Shown: positions 45,209-52,917 of the stretch, piece by piece
Position numbering within the stretch: the stretch's first letter is position 1
Layout: every line of letters starts with the position of its first letter
Source of the DNA: Micromonospora sp. WMMD882
Lineage (GTDB): Bacteria; Actinomycetota; Actinomycetes; Mycobacteriales; Micromonosporaceae
Reading direction: 5' to 3'
NCBI RefSeq assembly: GCF_027497255.1
Contig: NZ_CP114903.1
Location: 5,580,001 to 5,644,000, forward strand
DNA: 64,000 nucleotides
Position numbers and translations under genes: made by a program
Notes under the pieces: generated by a model
The model's database searches: none
What the model was told of the DNA's origin: nothing
The model's input: only the letters and a program-made list of their open reading frames with translations

Positions 45209-45883
45209 ATGGCCGAGCAGATCGAGGAGCCGACCGGCACGGGCGGACGGCTTCGGGTGTTCCTGGTCGACGACCACGCGATGTTCCGGGCCGGGGTCCG
45301 GGCCGAGCTGGGCGCGCACGTGGAGGTGGTGGGGGAGGCGAGCACCGTCGCCGAGGCGGTCGCCCGGATCTCCGCCACCGGCCCCGACGTGGTGCTGCTG
45401 GACGTGCACATGCCCGACGGCGGCGGTCGGGCCGTGCTGGAGGCGATGCGGCGTACCCACCCGCAGGTCCGGTTCCTGGCGTTGAGCGTGTCGGACGCCG
45501 CCGAGGACGTGATCGGGCTGATCCGGGCCGGCGCCCGGGGCTACGTGACCAAGACGATCTCCCCGGACGAGCTGGCGGCGGCGGTCCGCCGGGTGGCCGA
45601 CGGTGACGCCGTGTTCAGCCCGCGGCTGGCCGGGTTCGTGCTGGACGCGTTCGCGGCCCGGCCGGACGCCCCGGTCGCCGACCCGGAGCTGGACCAGCTC
45701 ACCAACCGGGAACGCGAGGTGCTCCGGCTGCTGGCCCGGGGGTACGCGTACAAGGAGATCGCCAAGGAGCTGTTCATCTCCATCAAGACGGTGGAGACAC
45801 ACGTGTCGAACGTGCTCCGCAAGCTCCAGATGTCCAACCGGTACGAGCTGTCCCGGTGGGCGGCGGACCGCCGGCTGGTGTGA
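45209..45883 (+). CDS. LuxR/NarL-family response regulator of the PspC kinase
   Basis: 224 residues. Receiver with the acidic pocket (FLVDDHAMFRAGV), phospho-acceptor Asp in VVLLDVHMP, conserved Thr/Ser (LALSVSDA) and Lys (GYVTKTIS); C-terminal NarL HTH LTNREREVLRLLARGYAYKE, IAKELFISIKTVETHVSNVL. Regulates genes for envelope stress, probably including the divergent PspC/LiaF operon. ATG 45209 is chosen with AAAGGGA about 9 nt upstream; the longer frame overlaps the kinase. Confidence 0.93.
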   Translation: MAEQIEEPTGTGGRLRVFLVDDHAMFRAGVRAELGAHVEVVGEASTVAEAVARISATGPDVVLLDVHMPDGGGRAVLEAMRRTHPQVRFLALSVSDAAEDVIGLIRAGARGYVTKTISPDELAAAVRRVADGDAVFSPRLAGFVLDAFAARPDAPVADPELDQLTNREREVLRLLARGYAYKEIAKELFISIKTVETHVSNVLRKLQMSNRYELSRWAADRRLV

Positions 45884-46296
45884 CCGCGGCGCCCGCCGCC
45901 GGGTGTGAGAATGGTCGCACCATGTGTCGGTGGGCTGACGCACGGTCCGCCTCCGGCCCGCCGTTCGGGCGGCGCGGGGGCCGCACGGCCGAAGCCGGCA
46001 TCGGCTGGACGGACAGAAACGGTGGGTCCGTCGACGGGCCGCTGGGCCGCGCTGAGCGGCGGAGGGAACGCCCCGGGTGTCCGGATCGGGCGCGCCGGGA
46101 GGGCTCCAGCAGCGCTCGGAGATAGACGATCATGGTGGGAGCGGGGTGTCCCGGTGGGCCGTACCAGCCGATGTCGGCACCGTCCCGGCCGGGTATCGGC
46201 TTGATAACACCGCTTTTCGCTACCGCGCATCGGGTGTCACAGTGGCAACCACCTCACAACCCCCTCGTGAGCCGAGCGCCCTGAGGAGGCACTCCC
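45884..46296. other. Intergenic region upstream of the peptide transporter operon
   Basis: About 410 bp. A 7-bp hairpin GGTGTGA/TCGCACC (45902-45921) follows the response-regulator gene and may terminate it. A 46000-46200 stretch shows only shadow ORFs. An AT-richer block near 46200-46230 starts with TTGATA and may be part of the transporter promoter; no good -10 is at standard spacing. No riboswitch is recognised. Confidence 0.5.
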
Positions 46297-47931
46297 ATGC
46301 GCGGGAAATTCCTGAAGGTGGCGGTCATGGCGACCGCCACCGCCATGTTGGCCACCGCATGCAGCGGTGGCGACGACGACTCGAACGAGTCGGCGGGCCA
46401 GAGCGGTGGCGAGCTGCGCGTCTACGCGTCGGAGCCGGCGTTCCTGCTGCCCTCGGCCGCGGACGACGAGCCGTCGCTGTACGTGATCCGTCAGCTCTAC
46501 CGTGGTCTGGTCAAGTACAACGCCGAGACCGGCGCTCCGGAGAACGACCTGGCCGAGTCGGTCGACTCCGACGACCAGAAGGTCTGGACGATCAAGCTCA
46601 AGGACGGCTACACCTTCGACAACGGTGAGAAGGTCAACGCCGACGCTTTCATCCGGTCGTGGAACTACGCGGCGTACGGGCCGAACGCCCAGAACAACGC
46701 GTACTTCATGAAGCGGATCGCCGGGATCAAGGAGGTCTCCTCCACCGACCCCGACGGCGACGGCCCGCAGAAGGCCCCGGAGCCGAAGGCCAAGGAGCTG
46801 TCCGGCCTGAAGAAGGTCGACGACCTGACCTTCACCGTCGAGCTGGCCGAGCCGTTCTCCGGCTTCCCGACGATCATCGGCTACCCGGGCTTCTTCCCGA
46901 TGGCCGAGGCGTGCGTCGCGGACACCGAGAAGTGCAACGAGACCCCGATCGGCAACGGCCCGTACAAGATCGAGGGAAGCTGGCAGCACAACGTCGGCAT
47001 CAACGTCGTCCGCAGCGACACCTGGAAGGGTGACCCGGGCAAGCCGGACAAGATCAACTACCGGATCTTCGCGGACGTCGACGCCGGTTACGCCGCCTTC
47101 CAGGCCGGCGAGCTGGACGTGCTGTACACCCTGCCGCCGGCGCGCTACAAGGAGGCCAAGGCCACCTACGGCGACCGCCTCTACGAGGCCCCGGGCGACA
47201 GCTTCACCTACGTCGGCATGCCGATCTACAACGAGAACTTCAAGGACAAGCGGATCCGCCAGGCCCTCTCGCTGGCCATCGACAGGCAGTCGATCATCGA
47301 CGCCGTCTTCGACGGCCGGTTCAGCCCGGCCACCGGCTACGTCGCGCCGAACTTCGAGGGCGCCCGCGAGAACATCTGCCAGTACTGCAAGAAGGACGTC
47401 GAGAAGGCCAAGCAGCTCCTCGCCGAGGCGGGCGGCTGGAAGGGTGGCAAGCTCACCCTGTGGGCCAACGCCGGCGCCGGCCACGACGCCTGGCTCCAGG
47501 CGGTCGGCGACCAGATCAAGGCCGCCCTCGGCATCGACTACGAGCTGAAGGTCAACCTGCAGTTCGCCGAGTACCTGGAGACCGCGGACAGCAAGAAGTT
47601 CACCGGTCCGTTCCGCCTCGGCTGGGGCCCGGACTACCCGTTCATGGAGACCTACCTGTCCCCGCTCTACAGCACCGACGCGGACAGCAACAACTCCACC
47701 TTCAGCAGCGCCGAGTTCGACTCGCTGCTGGCCCAGGGTGACGCCGCCAACTCGATCGAGGAGGCGATCCCCTTCTACCAGAAGGCGGAGGACATCCTCG
47801 TCGAGGAGCTGCCGGTCATCCCGATGTGGTGGGGCAAGGTCGGCGCCGTCTACAGCGAGAACGTCGACAAGTTCGTCTGGAACGCCGTCTCCGACGCCGA
47901 CTACGGCCAGACCTCGCTGAAGCAGAACTGA
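46297..47931 (+). CDS. Oligopeptide-binding lipoprotein of ABC transporter
   Basis: 544 residues. Signal with lipobox AMLATACSGG (lipid on Cys22). SBP_bac_5 family: GELRVYASEPAFLLPSAADD, VIRQLYRGLVKYNAETGAPE, KDGYTFDNGEKVNADAFIRS, ETPIGNGPYKIEGSW, DKRIRQALSLAIDRQSIIDA, ELPVIPMWWGK. Binds peptides in the extracytoplasmic space for the two permeases and two ATPases downstream. ATG has GAGGAGG 7 nt upstream. Confidence 0.95.
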   Translation: MRGKFLKVAVMATATAMLATACSGGDDDSNESAGQSGGELRVYASEPAFLLPSAADDEPSLYVIRQLYRGLVKYNAETGAPENDLAESVDSDDQKVWTIKLKDGYTFDNGEKVNADAFIRSWNYAAYGPNAQNNAYFMKRIAGIKEVSSTDPDGDGPQKAPEPKAKELSGLKKVDDLTFTVELAEPFSGFPTIIGYPGFFPMAEACVADTEKCNETPIGNGPYKIEGSWQHNVGINVVRSDTWKGDPGKPDKINYRIFADVDAGYAAFQAGELDVLYTLPPARYKEAKATYGDRLYEAPGDSFTYVGMPIYNENFKDKRIRQALSLAIDRQSIIDAVFDGRFSPATGYVAPNFEGARENICQYCKKDVEKAKQLLAEAGGWKGGKLTLWANAGAGHDAWLQAVGDQIKAALGIDYELKVNLQFAEYLETADSKKFTGPFRLGWGPDYPFMETYLSPLYSTDADSNNSTFSSAEFDSLLAQGDAANSIEEAIPFYQKAEDILVEELPVIPMWWGKVGAVYSENVDKFVWNAVSDADYGQTSLKQN

Positions 47932-47960
47932 GCTTCGCTTCCCTGATCTAGCCGTACCAC

Positions 47961-48009
47961 GACGTGGCGGCAGCGGTCTCCCCACCCGGGAGGGCGTTGC
48001 CGCCACGTC
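47961..48009 (+). terminator. Intra-operon hairpin after the peptide-binding protein gene
   Basis: GACGTGGCGGCA (47961-47972) pairs perfectly with TGCCGCCACGTC (47998-48009), with an internal 25-nt loop containing a second CTCC/GGAG pairing. No T-run. It likely limits read-through so that the binding protein is made in excess. Confidence 0.6.
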
Positions 48010-48031
48010 AGCGCCGAGAGGAGAAACAGAC

Positions 48032-49042
48032 ATGGGGCGCTACGTCGTTCGACGGTTGCTCCAGTTCATACCCACCGTGCTGGGCACCATGTTCCTGCTG
48101 CACTACCTCACCTCGCTGGCGGTCCAGTTCAGCGGGAACCCGGTCCGAGCGCTGTTCGGTGACCGGACGCCGCCGGAGTCGGTGCTGAACGCGCTGACCG
48201 AGCGGCTCGGCTACGACGACCCGTGTCTGAACCAGCGGGGGAATCCGTGCTTCGGGTTGTTCCTCGACCGGATGCAGGGCATCTTCCTCCACTTCGACTT
48301 CGGCGTGAACCTGCGCCAGCGGGAGGTCACCGACCTGGTGGCCGACGCGGTGCCGTTCACCCTGAAGCTCGTCCTCATCGCCATCATCTTCGAAGCGGTC
48401 GTCGGCATCGCCGCCGGCGTGCTGGCCGGCCTGCGCGGCGGCAGCTTCGCCGACTACCTGGTGAAGATCTCCACCGTCTTCCTGATCTCGGTGCCGATCT
48501 TCGTGCTCGGCGTGCTCGTCCGCGAGTACGTCGGCGTGCAGTTCGGCAACGTCCTGCGGGACCAGTCCTGGGTGCCCGAGGTGATCGCCAACGGGGTGTT
48601 CAGCCCCGGCTTCAAGCCCGACTACCCCTGGGCCAGCCTGGTGATCCCCGGTCTGGTGCTGGGCGCGATCTCGCTGGCCACCACCGCCCGGCTGACCCGG
48701 ACCAGCATCATGGAGAACATCCGCGCCGACTTCGTCCGCACCGCCAAGGCCAAGGGCCTGGCCAACAAGCGGGTCATCGGCGTGCACACCCTGCGCAACT
48801 CGCTGATCCCGGTGATCACCTACCTCGGCGTCGACATCGGCGGTCTCCTCGGCGGCGCCGTGGTCACCGAGACGATCTTCAACGTGCCGGGCATCGGTCG
48901 ACTCGTCACCTTCGCCGCGCGGACCGGAGAGTCCTCGGTGGTGGTCGGCGTGGTCACCATGCTCGCCCTGGTCTTCCTGATCGCCAACCTGCTGGTCGAC
49001 GTCCTCTACGCCGTCCTCGACCCGAGGATCCGGTATGAGTGA
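48032..49042 (+). CDS. Oligopeptide ABC transporter permease (DppB/OppB type)
   Basis: 336 residues, six helices: LLQFIPTVLGTMFLLHYLTS first, EAA loop TARLTRTSIMENIRADFVRT, then AKAKGLANKRVIGVHTLRNS and FNVPGIGRL. ATG with GAGAGGAG upstream. A partner to the DppC-type permease 66 bp downstream. The extracytoplasmic loop after helix 1 is long and has two cysteine-containing loops (DDPCLNQRGNPCFG). Confidence 0.95.
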   Translation: MGRYVVRRLLQFIPTVLGTMFLLHYLTSLAVQFSGNPVRALFGDRTPPESVLNALTERLGYDDPCLNQRGNPCFGLFLDRMQGIFLHFDFGVNLRQREVTDLVADAVPFTLKLVLIAIIFEAVVGIAAGVLAGLRGGSFADYLVKISTVFLISVPIFVLGVLVREYVGVQFGNVLRDQSWVPEVIANGVFSPGFKPDYPWASLVIPGLVLGAISLATTARLTRTSIMENIRADFVRTAKAKGLANKRVIGVHTLRNSLIPVITYLGVDIGGLLGGAVVTETIFNVPGIGRLVTFAARTGESSVVVGVVTMLALVFLIANLLVDVLYAVLDPRIRYE

Positions 49043-49108
49043 GCGGCAGCACGGGCCCGGGCGGGCCCGCACCGACGGTGGCGGATCGAAGCGAAACGAG
49101 GTGTGGTC

Positions 49109-50050
49109 ATGAGCGACGTGAGCAGCGCCGCAGGAGCGACCGGGGACTCGTCGACCGTGACGGCGGTCGCCGGCGTGCCCGAGCCCGACAAGGGCGGCAA
49201 GGAGCGCAGCGCGAGCCTCTGGGCCGATGCCCGACGGCAGTTGGTCCGGGACCCGATCTTCGTGGTCGCGTCGCTCTACATCCTGGTGGTCGGCACCATG
49301 GCGCTCTTCCCGAGGCTGTGGACCAGCCAGGACCCGCGGGCGTGCAGCACCGACCGGTCCCGGATCCCGCCGAGCGCGGACCACCCGTTCGGCTTCGACC
49401 TGCTGGGCTGCGACTACTACTCGCACGCCATCTACGGCGCCCGGCCCTCGATGCAGATCGCGGTGCTCGCCACCCTCGGCATCGTGCTGATCGGCGGCGT
49501 GCTCGGCCTGCTCGCCGGCTACTACGGCGGCTGGATCGACTCGATCATCTCCCGGGTGATGGACATCTTCTTCTCGCTGCCGTTCCTGCTCGGCGCGATC
49601 GTGTTCCTGACCGTGATCAAGCGGCAGAACGAGTGGACGCTCACCCTGGTGCTGGTGACCCTCGGGTGGCCGACCATCGCCCGGATCATCCGGGGCAGCG
49701 TGATCTCGTCGAAGGACCTCGACTACGTGCACGCGGCGAAGGCGGTGGGGGCGACCAACGGGCGGCTGATGTTCCGGCACATCCTGCCCAACGCCATCGC
49801 GCCTATGCTGGTGTACGCCACCATCGTGCTCGGCTCGTTCGTCGCCGCGGAGGCCACCCTGACCTTCCTCGGCGTCGGGCTCCAGCCGCCCGCGCAGTCC
49901 TGGGGCATCATGATCAGCACCCACCAGGTCTACTTCCTGGAGGACCCGTGGCTGCTGCTCTTCCCCTGCGGGTTGTTGGTCGGCACGGTGCTGTCCTTCA
50001 TCCTCATGGGTGACGCCCTGCGTGACGCCCTCGACCCGAAGTTCCGGTGA
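49109..50050 (+). CDS. Oligopeptide ABC transporter permease (DppC/OppC type)
   Basis: 313 residues. N-terminal hydrophilic segment, then helices from DPIFVVASLYILVVGTMALF; DPPG-like PFGFDLLGCDYYSHAIYGAR (DppC signature), ARIIRGSVISSKDLDYVHAA (EAA loop), THQVYFLEDPWLLLFP. ATG 49109 is chosen over GTG 49103 because GAGG at 49098-49101 is correctly spaced to it. It overlaps the next gene by 4 nt. Confidence 0.95.
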   Translation: MSDVSSAAGATGDSSTVTAVAGVPEPDKGGKERSASLWADARRQLVRDPIFVVASLYILVVGTMALFPRLWTSQDPRACSTDRSRIPPSADHPFGFDLLGCDYYSHAIYGARPSMQIAVLATLGIVLIGGVLGLLAGYYGGWIDSIISRVMDIFFSLPFLLGAIVFLTVIKRQNEWTLTLVLVTLGWPTIARIIRGSVISSKDLDYVHAAKAVGATNGRLMFRHILPNAIAPMLVYATIVLGSFVAAEATLTFLGVGLQPPAQSWGIMISTHQVYFLEDPWLLLFPCGLLVGTVLSFILMGDALRDALDPKFR

Positions 50051-51093
50051 GCAGCATGACTACTGACGTCAACGTCAAGATGGACGCTCTGCCCGGCCTC
50101 GACCCGAACGCGTTGCCACTGCAGGTCAAGAACCTCCAGGTCGAGTTCCGTACCCGCAACGGCATCGCCCACGCGGTCAACGGGGTCAGTTTCGACGTGG
50201 CGCCGGGCGAGACCCGGGCGATCCTGGGCGAGTCCGGCTGCGGCAAGAGCGTCACCGCCCAGGCGATCATGGGCATCGTGGACTCGCCGCCCGGCTTCGT
50301 CACCGGCGGCGAGATCCTCTACCGCGGCGTGGACCTGCTCAAGCTCCCCGAGGCGCAGCGGCGCAAGGTCCGCGCCAACCGGATCGCCATGATCTTCCAG
50401 GACGCGCTGTCCGCGTTGAACCCGGTCTTCACCGTCGGGTTCCAGCTCGGCGAGCTGTTCCGCAAGCACCGGGGCATGTCCCGCAAGGACGCCAAGGCGC
50501 GCGCGATCGAGCTGCTCGACCTGGTGAAGATCCCGGCCGCGAGGCAGCGGGTCAACGACTACCCGCACCAGTTCTCCGGCGGCATGCGGCAACGGGTCAT
50601 GATCGCCATGGCGCTGGCCCTCGACCCCGAGGTGCTGATCGCCGACGAGCCCACCACGGCGCTGGACGTGACCGTCCAGGCGCAGATCATGGCCCTGCTG
50701 GCCGAGCTCCAGCGGGAACGCAACATGGCCCTGGTGCTGATCACCCACGACATGGGCGTGGTGGCCGACGTGGCGGACCGGATCTCGGTCATGTACGCCG
50801 GCCGGGTCATCGAGGAGGCCGGGGTCGACGACATCTACGGCAGCCCGGCCCACCCGTACACCAAGGGCCTGCTGGAGTCGATCCCGCGGCTGGACATCAA
50901 GGGCCAGGAGCTCAGCGCCATCAAGGGGCTGCCGCCGATGTTGACGAACATCCCGCGTGGCTGCTCGTTCAACCCGCGCTGCCGGTACGCGCAGAACGTC
51001 TGCCGGGCCGACCCGCCGCCGCCGCTGTACACGGTGTCACCGGACCGGACCGCCGCCTGCCACTTCTGGAAGGAGGTCAAGGGCGATGAGTGA
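50047..51093 (+). CDS. Oligopeptide ABC transporter ATPase (DppD/OppD type)
   Basis: 348 residues. Walker [13 protein letters not shown], signature [15 protein letters not shown], Walker [16 protein letters not shown], switch [15 protein letters not shown], and a C-terminal oligopeptide-specific Cys region ([20 protein letters not shown]) that may hold an iron-sulfur cluster in related proteins. GTG start overlaps the permease stop; ATG 50056 is possible. Confidence 0.95.
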   Translation: MSSMTTDVNVKMDALPGLDPNALPLQVKNLQVEFRTRNGIAHAVNGVSFDVAPGETRAILGESGCGKSVTAQAIMGIVDSPPGFVTGGEILYRGVDLLKLPEAQRRKVRANRIAMIFQDALSALNPVFTVGFQLGELFRKHRGMSRKDAKARAIELLDLVKIPAARQRVNDYPHQFSGGMRQRVMIAMALALDPEVLIADEPTTALDVTVQAQIMALLAELQRERNMALVLITHDMGVVADVADRISVMYAGRVIEEAGVDDIYGSPAHPYTKGLLESIPRLDIKGQELSAIKGLPPMLTNIPRGCSFNPRCRYAQNVCRADPPPPLYTVSPDRTAACHFWKEVKGDE

Positions 51094-52096
51094 TCTCGTA
51101 CTCGAGACCCGTGACCTGGTCAAGCACTTCCCGCTGACCCGGGGCATCGTCTTCAAGAAGCAGGTCGGCGCGGTCCGCGCCGTCGACGGGGTCAGCATCG
51201 AGCTGCGCCGGGGGGAGACCCTCGGCATCGTCGGCGAGTCCGGCTGCGGCAAGTCGACGCTGGCCCGGCTGCTGGTCGGCCTGGAGACGCCGACCTCGGG
51301 CGACCTGTTCGTCCAGGGGCGGAACATGTCCACGATGGGCGCGACCGAGCGGCGGAAGGGTCGCCGCAACATCCAGCTCGTCATGCAGGACCCGTACACG
51401 TCGCTGAACCCCCGGATGACCGTCGGCGACATCGTCGGCGAGCCGTTCGAGGTGCACCCGGACGTGCTGCCGAAGGCGAAGCGGCGGGCCCGGGTGCAGG
51501 AGCTGATCGACCTGGTCGGGCTCAACCCCGACCACATCAACCGGTACCCGCACCAGTTCTCCGGCGGTCAGCGGCAGCGGATCGGCATCGCCCGGGCGCT
51601 GGCGCTCAACCCGGAGATCATCCTCTGCGACGAGCCGGTCTCGGCGCTGGACGTCTCCATCCAGGCCCAGGTGGTCAACCTGCTGGAGAAGCTCCAGGCG
51701 GAGTTGGGGCTGTCGTACATCTTCATCGCCCACGACCTGTCGGTGGTCCGGCACATCGCCGACCGGGTCGCGGTGATGTACCTCGGCAAGATCGTCGAGA
51801 TCGGCACCGAGGACGAGATCTACGAGCAGCCGACGCACCCGTACACCCAGGCGCTGCTCTCGGCGGTGCCGGTCCCCGACCCGAAGCTGCGCGGGCTGCG
51901 GGACCAGATCGTGCTGACCGGCGACGTGCCGTCACCGGCCAACCCCCCGTCCGGATGCCGGTTCCGCACCCGATGCTGGAAGGCGCAGGACATCTGCGCC
52001 GAGCAGCCGCCGGCCCTGGAGGCACGGGAACACTCCGCTCACCCGAGCGCGTGTCACTTCGCGGAGCCGCGCGACGTGGTCCACGCCAACGGGTAG
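51086..52096 (+). CDS. Oligopeptide ABC transporter ATPase (DppF/OppF type)
   Basis: 336 residues. Walker [16 protein letters not shown], signature [15 protein letters not shown], Walker [36 protein letters not shown] and the C-terminal [22 protein letters not shown] 51086 lies 8 nt before the upstream stop, with AGGAGG. Partner of the DppD-type ATPase; last gene of the operon. Confidence 0.95.
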   Translation: MSDLVLETRDLVKHFPLTRGIVFKKQVGAVRAVDGVSIELRRGETLGIVGESGCGKSTLARLLVGLETPTSGDLFVQGRNMSTMGATERRKGRRNIQLVMQDPYTSLNPRMTVGDIVGEPFEVHPDVLPKAKRRARVQELIDLVGLNPDHINRYPHQFSGGQRQRIGIARALALNPEIILCDEPVSALDVSIQAQVVNLLEKLQAELGLSYIFIAHDLSVVRHIADRVAVMYLGKIVEIGTEDEIYEQPTHPYTQALLSAVPVPDPKLRGLRDQIVLTGDVPSPANPPSGCRFRTRCWKAQDICAEQPPALEAREHSAHPSACHFAEPRDVVHANG

Positions 52097-52160
52097 CCCG
52101 TGACGCCGCCGGCCCGGCCACCCGTACCAGGTCGACGGTGAAAGGAAGTGCCTCCTCAGT

Positions 52161-52199
52161 GTCCGGGGCGTCGGTCGAGACTCGGCCGGCGCCCCGGAC
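52161..52199 (+). terminator. Terminator of the peptide-transporter operon
   Basis: GTCCGGGGCG (52161-52170) pairs perfectly with CGCCCCGGAC (52190-52199), 19-nt loop. It lies 65 bp after the last ATPase gene. Confidence 0.65.
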
Positions 52200-52286
52200 C
52201 TGTTGGGCGCCCCCGGCGCGGGCGGTCGACGACGGGCCCGCGGGGCGTGCCGAACGACCGGGCCGCCGCGCCCCACGCGCCGCGGG

Positions 52287-52634
52287 TCAGAGCGGGCCGC
52301 GACCGGCGCGCAGCAGCAGCAGCGCCAACTGGACGCCGTCGGCCCCCAGCGCGGCGCGGAAGCGCTCCAGGATCGCCTGCTCCCGGGAGAGCACCAGCCG
52401 GGTGCCGCCGGAGGCCATCCGGGTCCTGCCGACCTGCTGCGACAGCCCGGCCCGTTCCTGCCAGAGATCGATCAGGGCCTGGTCGATCTCGTCGATGCGT
52501 TCCCGGATGGCGACGATCCGGGCCGCCGCGTCCGGCTCCTGCGTCCCGGTGCGTACGTCCAGCGGGTGCTCCTGGACGTCGGAGCGCTCTGTCCGGACCG
52601 GTTCGCCGTTCTGCTCCATCACGTCTGTCATCAT
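52287..52634 (-). CDS. Chorismate mutase (AroQ type)
   Basis: 115 residues. All-helical AroQ fold: IVAIRERIDEIDQALIDLWQ, ERAGLSQQVGRTRMASGGTR, LVLSREQAILERFRAALGAD; Arg, Arg and Glu residues of the active site are in these helices. It converts chorismate to prephenate, the entry to Phe and Tyr synthesis. It is stand-alone, unlike fused pheA forms. ATG 52634 has GAGAGG 6 nt upstream. It is transcribed through an attenuator with a Phe/Tyr-rich leader peptide (52680-52793), so expression should rise when charged tRNAPhe or tRNATyr is scarce. Confidence 0.92.
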   Translation of the reverse strand: MMTDVMEQNGEPVRTERSDVQEHPLDVRTGTQEPDAAARIVAIRERIDEIDQALIDLWQERAGLSQQVGRTRMASGGTRLVLSREQAILERFRAALGADGVQLALLLLRAGRGPL

Positions 52635-52680
52635 CGGGTACCTCTCGCACGGTGGTGCCCGGTGCCCGGATCCCGGGACG

Positions 52681-52710
52681 AAAAAGCCCCGGACTCCAGG
52701 AGCCGGGGCC
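52681..52710 (-). terminator. Attenuator terminator upstream of chorismate mutase
   Basis: On the minus strand GCCCCGG pairs with CCGGGGC (52703-52709 with 52686-52692), extended by CTC/GAG with a one-base bulge and a 3-nt loop, and is followed directly by TTTTT (52685-52681). It lies between the leader peptide and the gene. Its 3' arm contains GGAGTCCGG, an exact 9-mer copy of a segment in the upstream hairpin, allowing mutually exclusive folding. Confidence 0.85.
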
Positions 52711-52727
52711 TTCGTAGGTCTGATCGA

Positions 52728-52793
52728 TCAGGCGCTACCTACGGCTGCCGGACTCCCGCAGCCGTAGTAAAAGGAGAAGCGCTGGTCGAACAC
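52728..52793 (-). CDS. Leader peptide of the chorismate mutase attenuator
   Basis: 21 codons from GTG 52793: MFDQRFSFYYGCGSPAAVGS followed by A and stop. Phe and Tyr codons (TTC, TTC, TTT, TAC, TAC) are concentrated just before and into the first hairpin. A -10-like CATACT ends 7 nt before the GTG, so the mRNA is probably leaderless and no Shine-Dalgarno is expected. This fits a ribosome-mediated attenuator responding to Phe and Tyr. Confidence 0.7.
   Translation of the reverse strand: MFDQRFSFYYGCGSPAAVGSA
52739..52767 (-). promoter_or_regulatory. Antiterminator/pause hairpin of the attenuator
   Basis: CTACGGCTGC pairs perfectly with GCAGCCGTAG over a 9-nt loop. On the minus strand its 5' arm covers the last Tyr codon of the leader; its loop plus 3' arm hold GGAGTCCGG (52756-52748), which can instead pair with CCGGCTCC of the downstream terminator. 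A ribosome stalled on Phe/Tyr codons would block this hairpin and favour antitermination. Confidence 0.75.
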
Positions 52794-52800
52794 GTCGTCG

Positions 52801-52830
52801 AGTATGCCCAGCCGGCGACGCGCCGCGCAA
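52801..52830 (-). promoter_or_regulatory. Promoter of the leader/chorismate mutase transcript
   Basis: -35 TTGCGC (52830-52825), 18-bp spacer, -10 CATACT (52806-52801), 7 nt before the leader GTG. Divergent from pcrA. Confidence 0.5.
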
Positions 52831-52902
52831 GCGTTTCCCGGCGGCCCGGCGGGGAAGCGGGCCGCCGGAGAGCCGACGGGCGGGAATGTCGGGCGGTCGG
52901 CA

Positions 52903-52908
52903 TAGACT
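52903..52908 (+). promoter_or_regulatory. -10 element TAGACT upstream of pcrA
   Basis: TAGACT ends 9 nt before the pcrA ATG and no Shine-Dalgarno is present, suggesting a leaderless or near-leaderless transcript. Confidence 0.4.
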
Positions 52909-52917
52909 CGCCGTGCG

